Positions 45,016 to 53,304 of a stretch of 64,000 nt of DNA are shown in pieces. Positions within the stretch are counted from its first letter, which is position 1; each line of letters begins with the position of its first letter. The stretch covers positions 1,388,501 to 1,452,500 of the forward strand of contig NC_013203.1 of NCBI RefSeq assembly GCF_000024225.1, written 5' to 3'. The position numbers were made by a program, and so were the translations under genes. The notes under the pieces were generated by a model that saw only the letters and a program-made list of their open reading frames with translations, was not told the DNA's origin and searched no databases. This DNA is from Lancefieldella parvula DSM 20469 (GTDB lineage: Bacteria; Actinomycetota; Coriobacteriia; Coriobacteriales; Atopobiaceae).

Positions 45016-46458
45016 TTATGCTGCCGCTTTCTCAAACTGACGACCAAAGATCATGAAGATGACCATACCAATAACAATCCAAGTAATAGTGATAATCCAC
45101 TCAACTGGCTTCAGCGCTGCAGGGCTGAAAGGAACAACCATCAGGGCGATGATGATACTACCAGCAAGAATTGCAGCTATGATACCTGCGATACCACCGT
45201 TGACCTTGTAAGGACGAGGCAGGTCTGGCTCAGTCTGACGCAGACGCAGGCAGGCAACGCCAGCCATGGTGCATGCAAAGATGAAGCCGAGAGAAGCAAC
45301 GTTGGTCAAAGGAACAAGCATGTTACGACCAAGGAATGGACCAATGAGGGTCAGACCAGCCATGAACAAGTTTGCAGTCAGAGGTGCGCCAGACTTAGGG
45401 TCAATCTTTGCGAAGGACTCTGGAAGCATCTTCTTACGACCAAGAGCAAGCATCAGGCGAGTAGAAGCACCAAAGAAGGAGTTCATTGGGCCCAGAGGTC
45501 CAAGTGTTGCAATGATGAGCATTGCAATGTAGAAGAACAGGTTGATGCGCTCGAGAACTGCAAGTGCAGGAACGGAAGACTTAACAAACTCGTGCCAGTC
45601 AATCATGGTTCCGAATGCATAGATGCAGATGAGATAGAAGAGACCAGATGCCATGAGTGCAAGTGCAGGAATGATACCAAACTTCTTCCAGTCAAGGTCA
45701 GCAGAAGCCTCTTCTGCCTGCTGTGGAATGGTGTCAAAACCAGCGTAGAAGAATGGAGTCATAACAAGAACTGCAATAATGCCACCAAAGAAGCTAGTAG
45801 CTTTTGTGCCCTCGCCACTAGCAACCTCAGTTGCCCGGGAGAAGAGTGGGAGGCCGTTGCTTGGAGATCCAGTTGCAAAGGAGATAACCATTGCAAGAAT
45901 CATACCAGTAAGAAGAGCCTTAGTGAGGAAGCTCGAAAGCTTAGCTGCTGCACCAGCTCCCTTGAAGTTAAGGAAGATGACCAGGATAGCAAAGCAAAGA
46001 GCGATGACTGTTGGCCACAGATAAACATCTGCACCAAGAATAGTGTAAAGCTTAACGGACCTCAGCCAAGAAAGAACAGGGAATGCACCAAAACGGTCGG
46101 TGAGAAGCGTGGAAATAGCGATTGCCTCCCAAGGGCACAGTGGAGCGTTACCCAGAAGGAGCATCCAGCCGGTTAAGAAGCCCAATGGACGACCGAATGT
46201 CCTGTCGACGTACTCAATGATGCCACCAGAAATTGGAATAGCAGCAGTGAGCTCGCCAAAAACACATCCAATTGGTACAAGGAAAATTGCGCCAATTGCA
46301 AATGCGATCATCGCGGGGAATGGTCCTCCACCAAGAACCATCCAATCGCCTACCAGGAGCACCCATCCGGTACCAATGATCGCACCAAATCCGATGGTAA
46401 AGAAGTTGAATAGACTCAACGACTTTTGCATCTCAGGTGCCTCGGCATTTTCTGCCAT
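45016..46458 (-). CDS. APC-superfamily amino acid permease
   Basis: The 480-residue transporter has about 12 hydrophobic segments. It shows the family start LSLFNFFTIGFGAIIGTGWVLLVG, IPISGGIIEYVDRTFGRPLGFLTGW and a conserved PTVIAL region. It probably imports an amino acid or amine. It precedes the amidohydrolase gene in the same direction with a 135-base gap and may feed it. A LysR regulator lies upstream. AAGGAG precedes the ATG. Confidence 0.9.
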   Translation of the reverse strand: MAENAEAPEMQKSLSLFNFFTIGFGAIIGTGWVLLVGDWMVLGGGPFPAMIAFAIGAIFLVPIGCVFGELTAAIPISGGIIEYVDRTFGRPLGFLTGWMLLLGNAPLCPWEAIAISTLLTDRFGAFPVLSWLRSVKLYTILGADVYLWPTVIALCFAILVIFLNFKGAGAAAKLSSFLTKALLTGMILAMVISFATGSPSNGLPLFSRATEVASGEGTKATSFFGGIIAVLVMTPFFYAGFDTIPQQAEEASADLDWKKFGIIPALALMASGLFYLICIYAFGTMIDWHEFVKSSVPALAVLERINLFFYIAMLIIATLGPLGPMNSFFGASTRLMLALGRKKMLPESFAKIDPKSGAPLTANLFMAGLTLIGPFLGRNMLVPLTNVASLGFIFACTMAGVACLRLRQTEPDLPRPYKVNGGIAGIIAAILAGSIIIALMVVPFSPAALKPVEWIITITWIVIGMVIFMIFGRQFEKAAA

Positions 46459-46682
46459 GTCCCACTCCTTCCCGTAATTACTCGGACGAAGAACTTGATA
46501 AATCTATATTTACATCCGAAGCGATTCGAAAAAAGGAGGAGCGCCCTCTGGGCGTCAGATAAACCCGTAAGCGGAAAGGCTGCAACCGCGAGCGGTAGTT
46601 AAATCTTTTTACATCTTTACCGAAATCTAATAACAGTTATGCAATTTTCAAATAGTTAACGTACGCAACTATGTATCAATCT

Positions 46683-47531
46683 TTAACTTAAATACTTTAA
46701 AAACTCTTCTGTAGTGCATGACATCTCGCCTTTTACACGATGTGTAATAAAAACATTACGATGTACGGGAGTCTCAAGATGATGTACATCAATATCAAAA
46801 TTTGTACCTTTTGTTGCTTCAAGTGGCAGCAAACTTACGCCAAGACCTGACTCTACCATAGACATTATGGTGAACGAATCCGATGACGCAAATGTCATGC
46901 GCGCATTCTTAAGTTGCTTCTGAAGCAAAGGAGCTGTCTCAATATCAACAATAAAAGGCTCTTCAATAAGACGCTTAACAGGAATCGTCTCAAGGTTCTT
47001 CTCGTAATGTCCTTTTTGAGAAACAACGATAACTTCGTCATGATCAAATAAAGTTGAGGTAAATCCCTGCTCGGTTGTACGAGTCATAGTAAAACTAATA
47101 TCCACCTTACCCTTGCTAATAAGGCGAAGGGCTTCTCCATAAGTACACTCAATAACTTCAACTTTAATATTTGGGTGATCGGTCATGTACTTCTTGAGAT
47201 AGCCTGGAAGTGCTCGCGAAAGAAAGCTGGAAGGCGCAGCGATAACAAGATTGCCCATTTCAATAGCGCTGACGCGATTAACTTGATTACTCAGCTTGCT
47301 ATATGCCTGGCACACCTCTTCTGCAACTGGTAAAAGCGTTTTTCCCTCAGGTGTAAGACTGACATAACCACCATGGCGGTTAAACAGACGCACGTCCCAT
47401 TCTTTTTCTAGACTTGCAACCATACGGCTAATTGATGACTGAGTACATCCTAATTCTTCTGCAGCCACCGTAAAACTACTGTGATATGCCGCAGAAGTAA
47501 AAGCTTGGAATTTATGCAGGTTGGTCTCCAT
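46683..47531 (-). CDS. LysR-family transcriptional regulator
   Basis: The product of about 282 residues has an N-terminal winged helix (HKFQAFTSAAYHSSFTVAAEELGCTQSSISRMVASLEKEW) and a periplasmic-binding-like effector domain (about 90-280, with LVIAAPSSFLSRALPGYL and MVESGLGVSLLP). The start is set at the ATG at 47531, matching the family start. An upstream in-frame ATG adds 11 residues without a better site. It probably regulates the permease and amidohydrolase genes that follow in the same direction. Confidence 0.9.
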   Translation of the reverse strand: METNLHKFQAFTSAAYHSSFTVAAEELGCTQSSISRMVASLEKEWDVRLFNRHGGYVSLTPEGKTLLPVAEEVCQAYSKLSNQVNRVSAIEMGNLVIAAPSSFLSRALPGYLKKYMTDHPNIKVEVIECTYGEALRLISKGKVDISFTMTRTTEQGFTSTLFDHDEVIVVSQKGHYEKNLETIPVKRLIEEPFIVDIETAPLLQKQLKNARMTFASSDSFTIMSMVESGLGVSLLPLEATKGTNFDIDVHHLETPVHRNVFITHRVKGEMSCTTEEFLKYLS

Positions 47532-47612
47532 ACTTGGCCCCCATTCAAGTACGTGGCCTAACAATTTACTCTTAAAAATATCATTCTACCTGCAAATTGG
47601 TAAATACCGTTT

Positions 47613-47651
47613 AACGTAAAAAGACCCCGTGAACGGTTTTCACGAGGTCTT
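47613..47651 (-). terminator. Terminator of ftsEX
   Basis: On the minus strand, AAGACCTCGTGAA pairs with TTCACGGGGTCTT (one mismatch) and is followed by TTTACG; the stem itself ends in T residues. It lies 78 bases after the ftsX stop. Confidence 0.88.
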
Positions 47652-47728
47652 ACCTTGCAATCTTTATGCAAAAAACTTTCTTAATTGATACTTCACTTTG
47701 ACAATTGAAGCATCAAGTTGCTTAGTTG

Positions 47729-48664
47729 CTATGCCTTCAAATAGCGGCCCATAGCAATAGCAGAACCAAAAAGTCCTAACAGCAAACCCAAGAGCAGCAA
47801 GAGTCCACTCATACCCCACATGACTATTGCAGGAATAGCAAAGGTCAAGAAGGTCATGCTCTCTGCCATAACAGGGAGAAGGAAATGAGCTCCAACAACC
47901 AAAACAACAATGGCGAGAAGAGCACCAATAAGTGCCTCGAGCACGCCTTCCATAAGGAATGGTCCGCGAATAAAGCCGTTAGATGCACCAACAAGGCGCA
48001 TAATTGCAATCTCACGACGGCGAGCATTAATAGCCAAGCGAATGGTGTTGTTAATAAAGACAAATGCAACAAACACCAAAAGACCAACAAGAGCAAGCGC
48101 ACCTATGCGAATATATGCAGTAACGCTGAACAAGCGCTCAACGGTCTCACGACCATACTGAACATCGCCGGATGGATTGTTCTTGTTATCAGCAATAGCC
48201 GCAAAAGATGTTGAAGAAGCAATGCGCTGGGCAACGTCTTGAACATCCTTAGGATCCTTAAGCTTAATCACAAGAGATGCCGGAATAGGATTTTGACCAT
48301 CAAGAGCAGAAACCGCATCAGAAGCATTGCGGTAACTCATGGTAGTACGATACTCCTCAAGAGCCTGATCTTTGCTCTTATAGGTTACAGACTCAACCGT
48401 ATCCCAACCCTGAATCTCTTGCTGGAAGGCAGTTACTGCAGACTGATCCGCGTCATCCGAAAGGAATGCCTGGATAGTAACGCGATTCTCGACACTGCCT
48501 ACCATGTTCTCGATAAGAGCAGAACCAAGAATAAACAGACCAATAATGAACAGTGATAAAAAGATGGTTACGATTGCACCAAGAGCGGTAGACCAGTTCC
48601 TTCTAAAGTGGCTTCCGGCCTCACGCAGAGAGTATCCAAAATTAGAGAGCCCCATAGTAGCCAT
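47729..48664 (-). CDS. ftsX: Cell division protein FtsX
   Basis: FtsX is the membrane partner of FtsE, which activates peptidoglycan hydrolases at the septum. It has an N-terminal cytosolic part (GYSLREAGSHFRRNW), a first membrane segment (about 30-55), an extracellular domain (about 60-175, with NIPASL-like IPASLVIKLKDP) and three further membrane segments, including NARRREIAIMRLVGASNGFIRGPFL, typical of the family. The start at 48664 overlaps ftsE by 23 bases; the ATG at 48655 is the alternative. Length about 311. Confidence 0.93.
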   Translation of the reverse strand: MATMGLSNFGYSLREAGSHFRRNWSTALGAIVTIFLSLFIIGLFILGSALIENMVGSVENRVTIQAFLSDDADQSAVTAFQQEIQGWDTVESVTYKSKDQALEEYRTTMSYRNASDAVSALDGQNPIPASLVIKLKDPKDVQDVAQRIASSTSFAAIADNKNNPSGDVQYGRETVERLFSVTAYIRIGALALVGLLVFVAFVFINNTIRLAINARRREIAIMRLVGASNGFIRGPFLMEGVLEALIGALLAIVVLVVGAHFLLPVMAESMTFLTFAIPAIVMWGMSGLLLLLGLLLGLFGSAIAMGRYLKA

Positions 48665-49670
48665 AGCCTCCCTTCTCCTGGTCACGAACGATGTGACCAG
48701 CCTCAAGTGCAATAACGCGCTTGCGCATAGAGTCAACCATCTCGCGATCGTGTGTTGCCATTACAACCGTAGTACCCGCACGGTTAATGCGGTCAAGAAG
48801 TTTCATGATGCCCAGAGAAATTGCTGGATCCAAGTTACCCGTAGGCTCGTCACAGATAAGCAGTGGCGGACGATTAACCATTGCACGAGCAACAGAAACA
48901 CGCTGCTGCTCACCACCGGATAGCTGATCTGGATAAGCATCCATCTTCTGTCCAAGTCCTACCAGACGCAAAACCTCAGAAACCTGCACATTAATGACAG
49001 AGCGAGGTTTGCCAATGCACTCAAGTGCAAAAGAGACATTCTCATAGACAGTCTTATCAGGCAGAAGCTTAAAGTCCTGGAAGACGGTACCAATCTGACG
49101 ACGTAGATATGGAACCTTTGAATTACGCATACGTGTAAGGTCCTGACCAGCAACAATAACTTGTCCGTGAGTTGCCTTCTGCTCGCGCGTAATAAGACGC
49201 AGCAGAGAAGATTTACCAGAACCAGAGTGTCCAACTACAAAGACAAACTCACCCGGATAAATATCAGTACTAATGTTATCCAGCGCTGGGCGATTTGGCT
49301 GTGATGGATACACAAGAGTGGCATCCTTAAAAGAGATGGTTGGGGTGCCAGTACGCTCAACCTGAGGCGCATTTTGTGCAAGATCAGCAAAGAACTTTGC
49401 GCGATCAAGAGGCGCCTGCTCAGGGTTATTTTGCTGCTCTGCAGTTACCACGTGCACAGGCTCAACTCCTGAAGCAAATGGATCAGATTCAGTTGTTACA
49501 GGTTCAGCAGCCTGGGCCACTGGCACATCAGCAGAAAAGTCCTGTGTTTCGACTTGATCAGTTGCAACATCCTGCTGATCAAGCTGGCTAAGATCATCTT
49601 GAGAAATTACCCCAAAACGGTCATCAAGTGAGGACTCCTGTTGCTCATCAGTGCGAAAATGATTAGCCAC
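48642..49670 (-). CDS. ftsE: Cell division ATP-binding protein FtsE with long N-terminal extension
   Basis: The C-terminal 225 residues are a standard FtsE: ISFKDATLVYPSQPNRPALDNIS, Walker A GHSGSGKSSLLRL, VFQDFKLLPDKTVYENV, signature LSGGEQQRVSVARA, Walker B LLICDEPTGNLDP and the switch histidine in MATHDREMVD. About 110 residues precede it, rich in Asp, Glu, Gln and Ser and without hydrophobic runs, hence probably disordered. The start is a GTG with AAGGAG five bases upstream, so the extension is translated. Normal FtsE is about 220-230 residues. Confidence 0.94.
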   Translation of the reverse strand: MANHFRTDEQQESSLDDRFGVISQDDLSQLDQQDVATDQVETQDFSADVPVAQAAEPVTTESDPFASGVEPVHVVTAEQQNNPEQAPLDRAKFFADLAQNAPQVERTGTPTISFKDATLVYPSQPNRPALDNISTDIYPGEFVFVVGHSGSGKSSLLRLITREQKATHGQVIVAGQDLTRMRNSKVPYLRRQIGTVFQDFKLLPDKTVYENVSFALECIGKPRSVINVQVSEVLRLVGLGQKMDAYPDQLSGGEQQRVSVARAMVNRPPLLICDEPTGNLDPAISLGIMKLLDRINRAGTTVVMATHDREMVDSMRKRVIALEAGHIVRDQEKGGYGYYGAL

Positions 49671-49765
49671 AGTTGCTCCTTTTCTTACTCCGAAGAGACA
49701 GATACAGAGTTTATTTTACCAAAAGTGCAGGTATGTTACACGTCATGCAGGTCATCCACAGAAAA

Positions 49766-50257
49766 ACCGCCTCTTCTTTTTGAACTTCCTCCCATTTCTT
49801 GGACATAAGAAATGGGAGGAAGTTCATATGCGGGTGATTATGATTCTGCAGCGTGTTAGCGTCGGCTTTTAGGCCTGGCGCACAAAATAGCACAGCTTTG
49901 GTAGGTTTTGCCGAAGAATCAACATGTTCTTAATCAAGATAGCAGGCAGCTAGGCGGTCGCACTACCTGATATGCATCTCTATGCATAAACTTCATCTAA
50001 TATGCTTCAAAATGAATAGAGATATATAAGAAATTTAACTATCGGTAAATTCCGTATCTAAAGAACACATCTATGTCAGATAATCTGTCCAATTGAGAGC
50101 ATATTACACACCTAATGAAGATATTCTGCATGCCTTGGCTATTTTTGGCGTCATGTATACGCCTTTTTAACAGAATATCCGACTTAGGTGTGTTTTGAAC
50201 TGCCTCCTATTTCTCGTGTCCAAGAAATGGGAGGCAGTTCATTTCAGAAAAGGCGGT
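49766..50257. mobile_element. Non-coding element bounded by long inverted repeats, MITE- or REPIN-like
   Basis: The two ends (49766-49826 and 50196-50257) are inverted copies of each other over about 60 bases, starting with ACCGCCT and its complement. Each end contains a palindrome: 20 perfect pairs with a 6-base loop on the left, 19 pairs with one G-U on the right. The T-A pair at stem position 6 of the left copy is G-C in the right. The interior is AT-rich and codes for no protein. No target-site duplication was found, so mobility is a hypothesis. Confidence 0.55.
50106..50193 (+). terminator. Large inner stem-loop with a plus-strand terminator at its tip
   Basis: ACACACCTAA (50106-50115) pairs with TTAGGTGTGT (50184-50193) and ATATTCTG (50121-50128) with CAGAATAT (50171-50178). 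Between them, GGCGT-CATGTAT-ACGCC is followed by TTTTT at 50148-50167, which would stop a plus-strand transcript, yet no plus-strand gene lies upstream. Confidence 0.5.
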
Positions 50258-50282
50258 CTGACAATCGCAAGAAAAGCGTTAC

Positions 50283-50933
50283 TTATACAGCCTGCATCTT
50301 TGCACGAGTCTCATCAATGAGAGCTCGAACTTTAGCTGCGTTAGCTGCAATTTCCTCTTTTGTTCCCTTAGTAAGCAAGCTTCCCATGCCGCAGCAGTCA
50401 ACACCACGCTCAAGCCACTCAGAAAGGTTATCAAGATTAATACCACCAGAAGCCATCAAAGGCATCCAAGGGGTTGGTGTTTTGAAGAGGTTAACCAGCT
50501 CAGAACCATAGACATTAGAAATTGGGAAGCACTTAATAAATGCAGCTCCCATCTCAAGGCTATGATTTGCTTCAGTCATAGTAGTGCAACCGGGAGCGTA
50601 AGGAATCTGATATAGATTGCACATACGAGCAACCTCGTCAGAGCCACAGTTTGCAACAATGAACTGTGCGCCAGCCATAATAGCAAGACGAGCAGTTGTT
50701 GGCTCCATAACGGTACCTGCACCAACAATCATCTTGTCACCAAGACGCTCTCTAATTGCAGCAATGACCTCGCCTGCATTTGGCAGGGTGTAGCTGATCT
50801 CCATTGCATGAATACCACCTTCTGCAAGACCTTCAGCAATTTCAATGCCACGCTCAACCGTTGGGACGCGAACAACTGCAAACGCACAGGTATCAACCAA
50901 TGCCTGAGAGACAGCAGCTTTTTGCATCTTCAT
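50283..50933 (-). CDS. KDPG/KHG-type aldolase
   Basis: The product of about 216 residues belongs to the class I aldolases that split 2-keto-3-deoxy-6-phosphogluconate or 4-hydroxy-2-oxoglutarate to pyruvate plus an aldehyde. Visible motifs are EGGIHAMEISYT with its catalytic glutamate, VGAGTVMEPTTARLA, YAPGCTTMTEA and the Schiff-base lysine in AAFIKCFPISNVYG, plus MASGGINLDNL. The ATG at 50933 has GGAG nine bases upstream and is preferred. It is the last gene of a PTS operon and probably consumes the imported sugar acid. Confidence 0.9.
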   Translation of the reverse strand: MKMQKAAVSQALVDTCAFAVVRVPTVERGIEIAEGLAEGGIHAMEISYTLPNAGEVIAAIRERLGDKMIVGAGTVMEPTTARLAIMAGAQFIVANCGSDEVARMCNLYQIPYAPGCTTMTEANHSLEMGAAFIKCFPISNVYGSELVNLFKTPTPWMPLMASGGINLDNLSEWLERGVDCCGMGSLLTKGTKEEIAANAAKVRALIDETRAKMQAV

Positions 50934-51005
50934 ATACAACATCTCCTTGTAAACGTATCCCGAACTACCCTATTGAGCAGGCGAGAAAAACGTCATTTTT
51001 GATAA

Positions 51006-51902
51006 CTAATTATGAGCAATTCCGTAATGGTCAAGCATTACATAGATTTTCTCGTCAATACCTTCTGCAACCTCAGTAACAGGGAAACGAGCAGGGCCAA
51101 CGGAATATCCAGCAAGTTCAAGAGAACGCTTAAGCGTCTGAGGAGTACTTCCAAGGTGAAGAATATCGCGAATTGGCTCAATTTCTGCTTGTAGACGGGC
51201 TGCCTCCTCTACGTTTCCAGCCTCAAGAGCCCTCCAAAGGTCAACAACAACCTTAGTAATAAGATTTGCGGTACCTGCGATAGCACCCTGAGCTCCAAGG
51301 GCATGAGCCTCAGAAATCTTTCCGTCAGAGCCAACAAGTACGTCTACGTCATGACCAGCCGCAGCATCCAGATAATCCTTGAGATTATCAATACTGCCAG
51401 AGCTGTCCTTAATGCCCTTGATGTTTTCAATGGTCACCAGCTGCTCAACAACCTCTTTAGAAATATTTTTACCGGTTCCCTTGGGAATGTTATATAAAAG
51501 GACAGGTATTTTGACACTTGCAGCAACAGTCTTAAAGTACTCAATCAACTGCTGGTCAGAAATACCCAGGAAGTAAGGATTAATAACAGAAAGCGCATCG
51601 GCGCCAATTGCTTCTGCTTCGCGGCTCATATAGAGAGCCTCTTTTGTTGAGCAAGCTCCAGTTCCTACATAAACAGGAAGACGGCCTGCGGTTTTCTCGA
51701 TAATAAACTTGGAGAACTTGATCTTCTCGTCAGGACTACAAACATGGAACTCACCGTTAGAGCCAAACGTAAAGATACCATCAGCACCCTCAGAGATGAG
51801 CTTTTCCAGAAGCTGCTCAGCTGCTTCGTAGTTGATAGACTGCTCTTCATCGCGGTTAAACGGCGTGACCATAGGAACAATAACGCCCTTAAATGTTGAC
51901 AT
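51006..51902 (-). CDS. DapA-family pyruvate-dependent aldolase/lyase
   Basis: The 298-residue TIM-barrel enzyme has the family start GVIVPMVTPFNRDEEQSINYEA, FTFGSNGEFHVCSPDEK, LYNIPKGTGKNIS with its tyrosine and the Schiff-base lysine in GIKDSSGSIDNL. True dihydrodipicolinate synthases have GTTGE where this protein has GSNGE, and the operon setting suggests a sugar-acid (KDG-type) aldolase or N-acetylneuraminate lyase-like role rather than lysine synthesis. GAGGAG precedes the ATG. Confidence 0.88.
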   Translation of the reverse strand: MSTFKGVIVPMVTPFNRDEEQSINYEAAEQLLEKLISEGADGIFTFGSNGEFHVCSPDEKIKFSKFIIEKTAGRLPVYVGTGACSTKEALYMSREAEAIGADALSVINPYFLGISDQQLIEYFKTVAASVKIPVLLYNIPKGTGKNISKEVVEQLVTIENIKGIKDSSGSIDNLKDYLDAAAGHDVDVLVGSDGKISEAHALGAQGAIAGTANLITKVVVDLWRALEAGNVEEAARLQAEIEPIRDILHLGSTPQTLKRSLELAGYSVGPARFPVTEVAEGIDEKIYVMLDHYGIAHN

Positions 51903-51941
51903 TCAAACTCCTCAGTACGTCTTGTCAGTATTTATTTAGGG

Positions 51942-52550
51942 TTATTTGCCCTCACGAATAGATGCGCCAAGAGCTCCACCGGGATGCCACTTAACGTACT
52001 GCTCTGGATTAAGGCCGTACTCGTTCTGAAGCAGAATAGAAAGGCACTGAAGCTCCATAATCTCAGCCAAGATTGATGCGCGTGGAGGTTTGTTCATGGA
52101 GTCGCCCTCCTGCTCAACACCTGCAATGAGAGCAACCTCTGCCTCATTTGCCAGCCAGGAATTGGGATTGCCGGTCAACGCAATAATGTGCACGCCAACA
52201 TTCTTCAGACAGGTAACCGTAGCCTTAAGCTCGCCCGTCTCGCCGGAGTTAGAGATAGCAATAACCACATCACCAGGACGAGTCTGACCAGCAGATCCGT
52301 GAACGCATTCGGTACCGTGAAGCTCATAGGTTGGAGTTCCAGTTGACGAGAAAAGCGATGCAGCATAACCGGAAACGTGACCTGGCTTACCAATGCCAGT
52401 TACATGCAGACGACCACCCTTTGCCTCTGCGTCTAAAATAAGCTTTTTAGCTGCGGAAAGTGCTTCAAAATCAATGTTCTCTACATACTGATGGAGTGAC
52501 TTTCCCACAATGGAAAGAAACTCCTGAACCTGCTCTTTTTCAGCTGCCAT
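51942..52550 (-). CDS. SIS-domain sugar-phosphate isomerase
   Basis: The 202-residue single SIS domain has GGRLHVTGIGKPGHVSGYAASLFSSTGTP, the Ser/Thr-rich phosphate loop VIAISNSGETGELKATV, an acidic segment and HPGGALGASI near the C-terminus, as in the KpsF/GutQ/arabinose-5-phosphate isomerase group. It lacks the CBS pair found in longer KdsD-type proteins. It would isomerise the PTS-imported sugar phosphate before aldol cleavage. It is in the PTS operon, with AAGGAG before the ATG. Confidence 0.9.
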   Translation of the reverse strand: MAAEKEQVQEFLSIVGKSLHQYVENIDFEALSAAKKLILDAEAKGGRLHVTGIGKPGHVSGYAASLFSSTGTPTYELHGTECVHGSAGQTRPGDVVIAISNSGETGELKATVTCLKNVGVHIIALTGNPNSWLANEAEVALIAGVEQEGDSMNKPPRASILAEIMELQCLSILLQNEYGLNPEQYVKWHPGGALGASIREGK

Positions 52551-52606
52551 TACAACTCCTTATCTGTCTGTGAGTTCAAACTCAAAGACACTTACTACAC
52601 AATGAG

Positions 52607-53206
52607 CTACCGCGTCTCTTTGACCTTGTGCTGAGCCATAAGCTGCTCAATCTGCTCTTGAATCTCATTAAGAGTGGAGGCCATAAAAGGACGGTTGATG
52701 TCTACAAATTCAAACCCTGAAGGATGACTAACCCAAGCGCCTTCAAAGAGCAGACGCAATGCCTTACCTTGTCGAATGATTTTGTAGCTTTTAATCTTGG
52801 TATAAGGAACGACAAGTGCTTTTTTCTTGTCGGATTTTGCAAATATAAATACGTTTTTCTGTCCAAAATCAATAACATGAATACCATTGGCAAAACGACT
52901 AAAACGCTTTCCCATGGCTCGTGAAGCAAACCACGTGATAGTGAGTCCTGCAATAACACCAACAAGACCAAAAATATTGCCACTTACGTTAGCGTAAACC
53001 CAAAAGAAAAATGTCAGAGCAAGAGAAGCAAACGCCATAAGCAAGTACAGAATTCCCTGGACCATTAAACGAGTTCGATCTTCTAGAACCTCTAGAACTA
53101 TCTGATCTTCAGGAAGCTCTAGAACAGGCTTTTTATCAACGCTTAAACCAAACATATCGCCAAGCACTGATTCGGTAACGCTTTTGTTGTTCTTCTCGTC
53201 TGCCAT
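52607..53206 (-). CDS. Membrane protein with PH-like cytosolic domain
   Basis: The 199-residue protein has a charged N-terminus, two hydrophobic segments (about 54-75 and 78-95) and a C-terminal soluble part (about 100-190) with alternating strands (FANGIHVIDFGQKNVFIFAKSDKKKALVVPYTKIKSYKII) resembling a bacterial PH-like domain. The family is not identified with confidence. It sits inside the PTS operon after a terminator-like hairpin and so may have weaker expression. Confidence 0.7.
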   Translation of the reverse strand: MADEKNNKSVTESVLGDMFGLSVDKKPVLELPEDQIVLEVLEDRTRLMVQGILYLLMAFASLALTFFFWVYANVSGNIFGLVGVIAGLTITWFASRAMGKRFSRFANGIHVIDFGQKNVFIFAKSDKKKALVVPYTKIKSYKIIRQGKALRLLFEGAWVSHPSGFEFVDINRPFMASTLNEIQEQIEQLMAQHKVKETR

Positions 53207-53227
53207 GTTTTTCCTTGTTGTGAAGCT

Positions 53228-53264
53228 TTTAAAAGGGCGCCCGCGGGCTTTCCACGAGCGCCCT
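53228..53264 (-). terminator. Terminator or attenuator after the EIIC gene
   Basis: On the minus strand, GGGCGC (53258-53263 complement) pairs with GCGCCC across a GC-rich 17-base loop and is followed by TTTTAAAAGC. It lies between EIIC and the next operon gene, so it may reduce read-through. Confidence 0.75.
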
Positions 53265-53304
53265 AAAAACCGTAGAGCTGAGTAGGTACTACAGAAATCT
53301 AGGC

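Larger units (their letters stand above)
49671..50282. other. Large intergenic region, 612 bp, no gene seen
   Basis: The spacer between the aldolase operon end and ftsE contains a 492-bp inverted-repeat element (49766-50257), described separately. To its left, upstream of ftsE, a TAAAAT box at about 49713-49718 on the minus strand could be part of the ftsE promoter. No reading frame with a plausible start was found. Confidence 0.6.
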
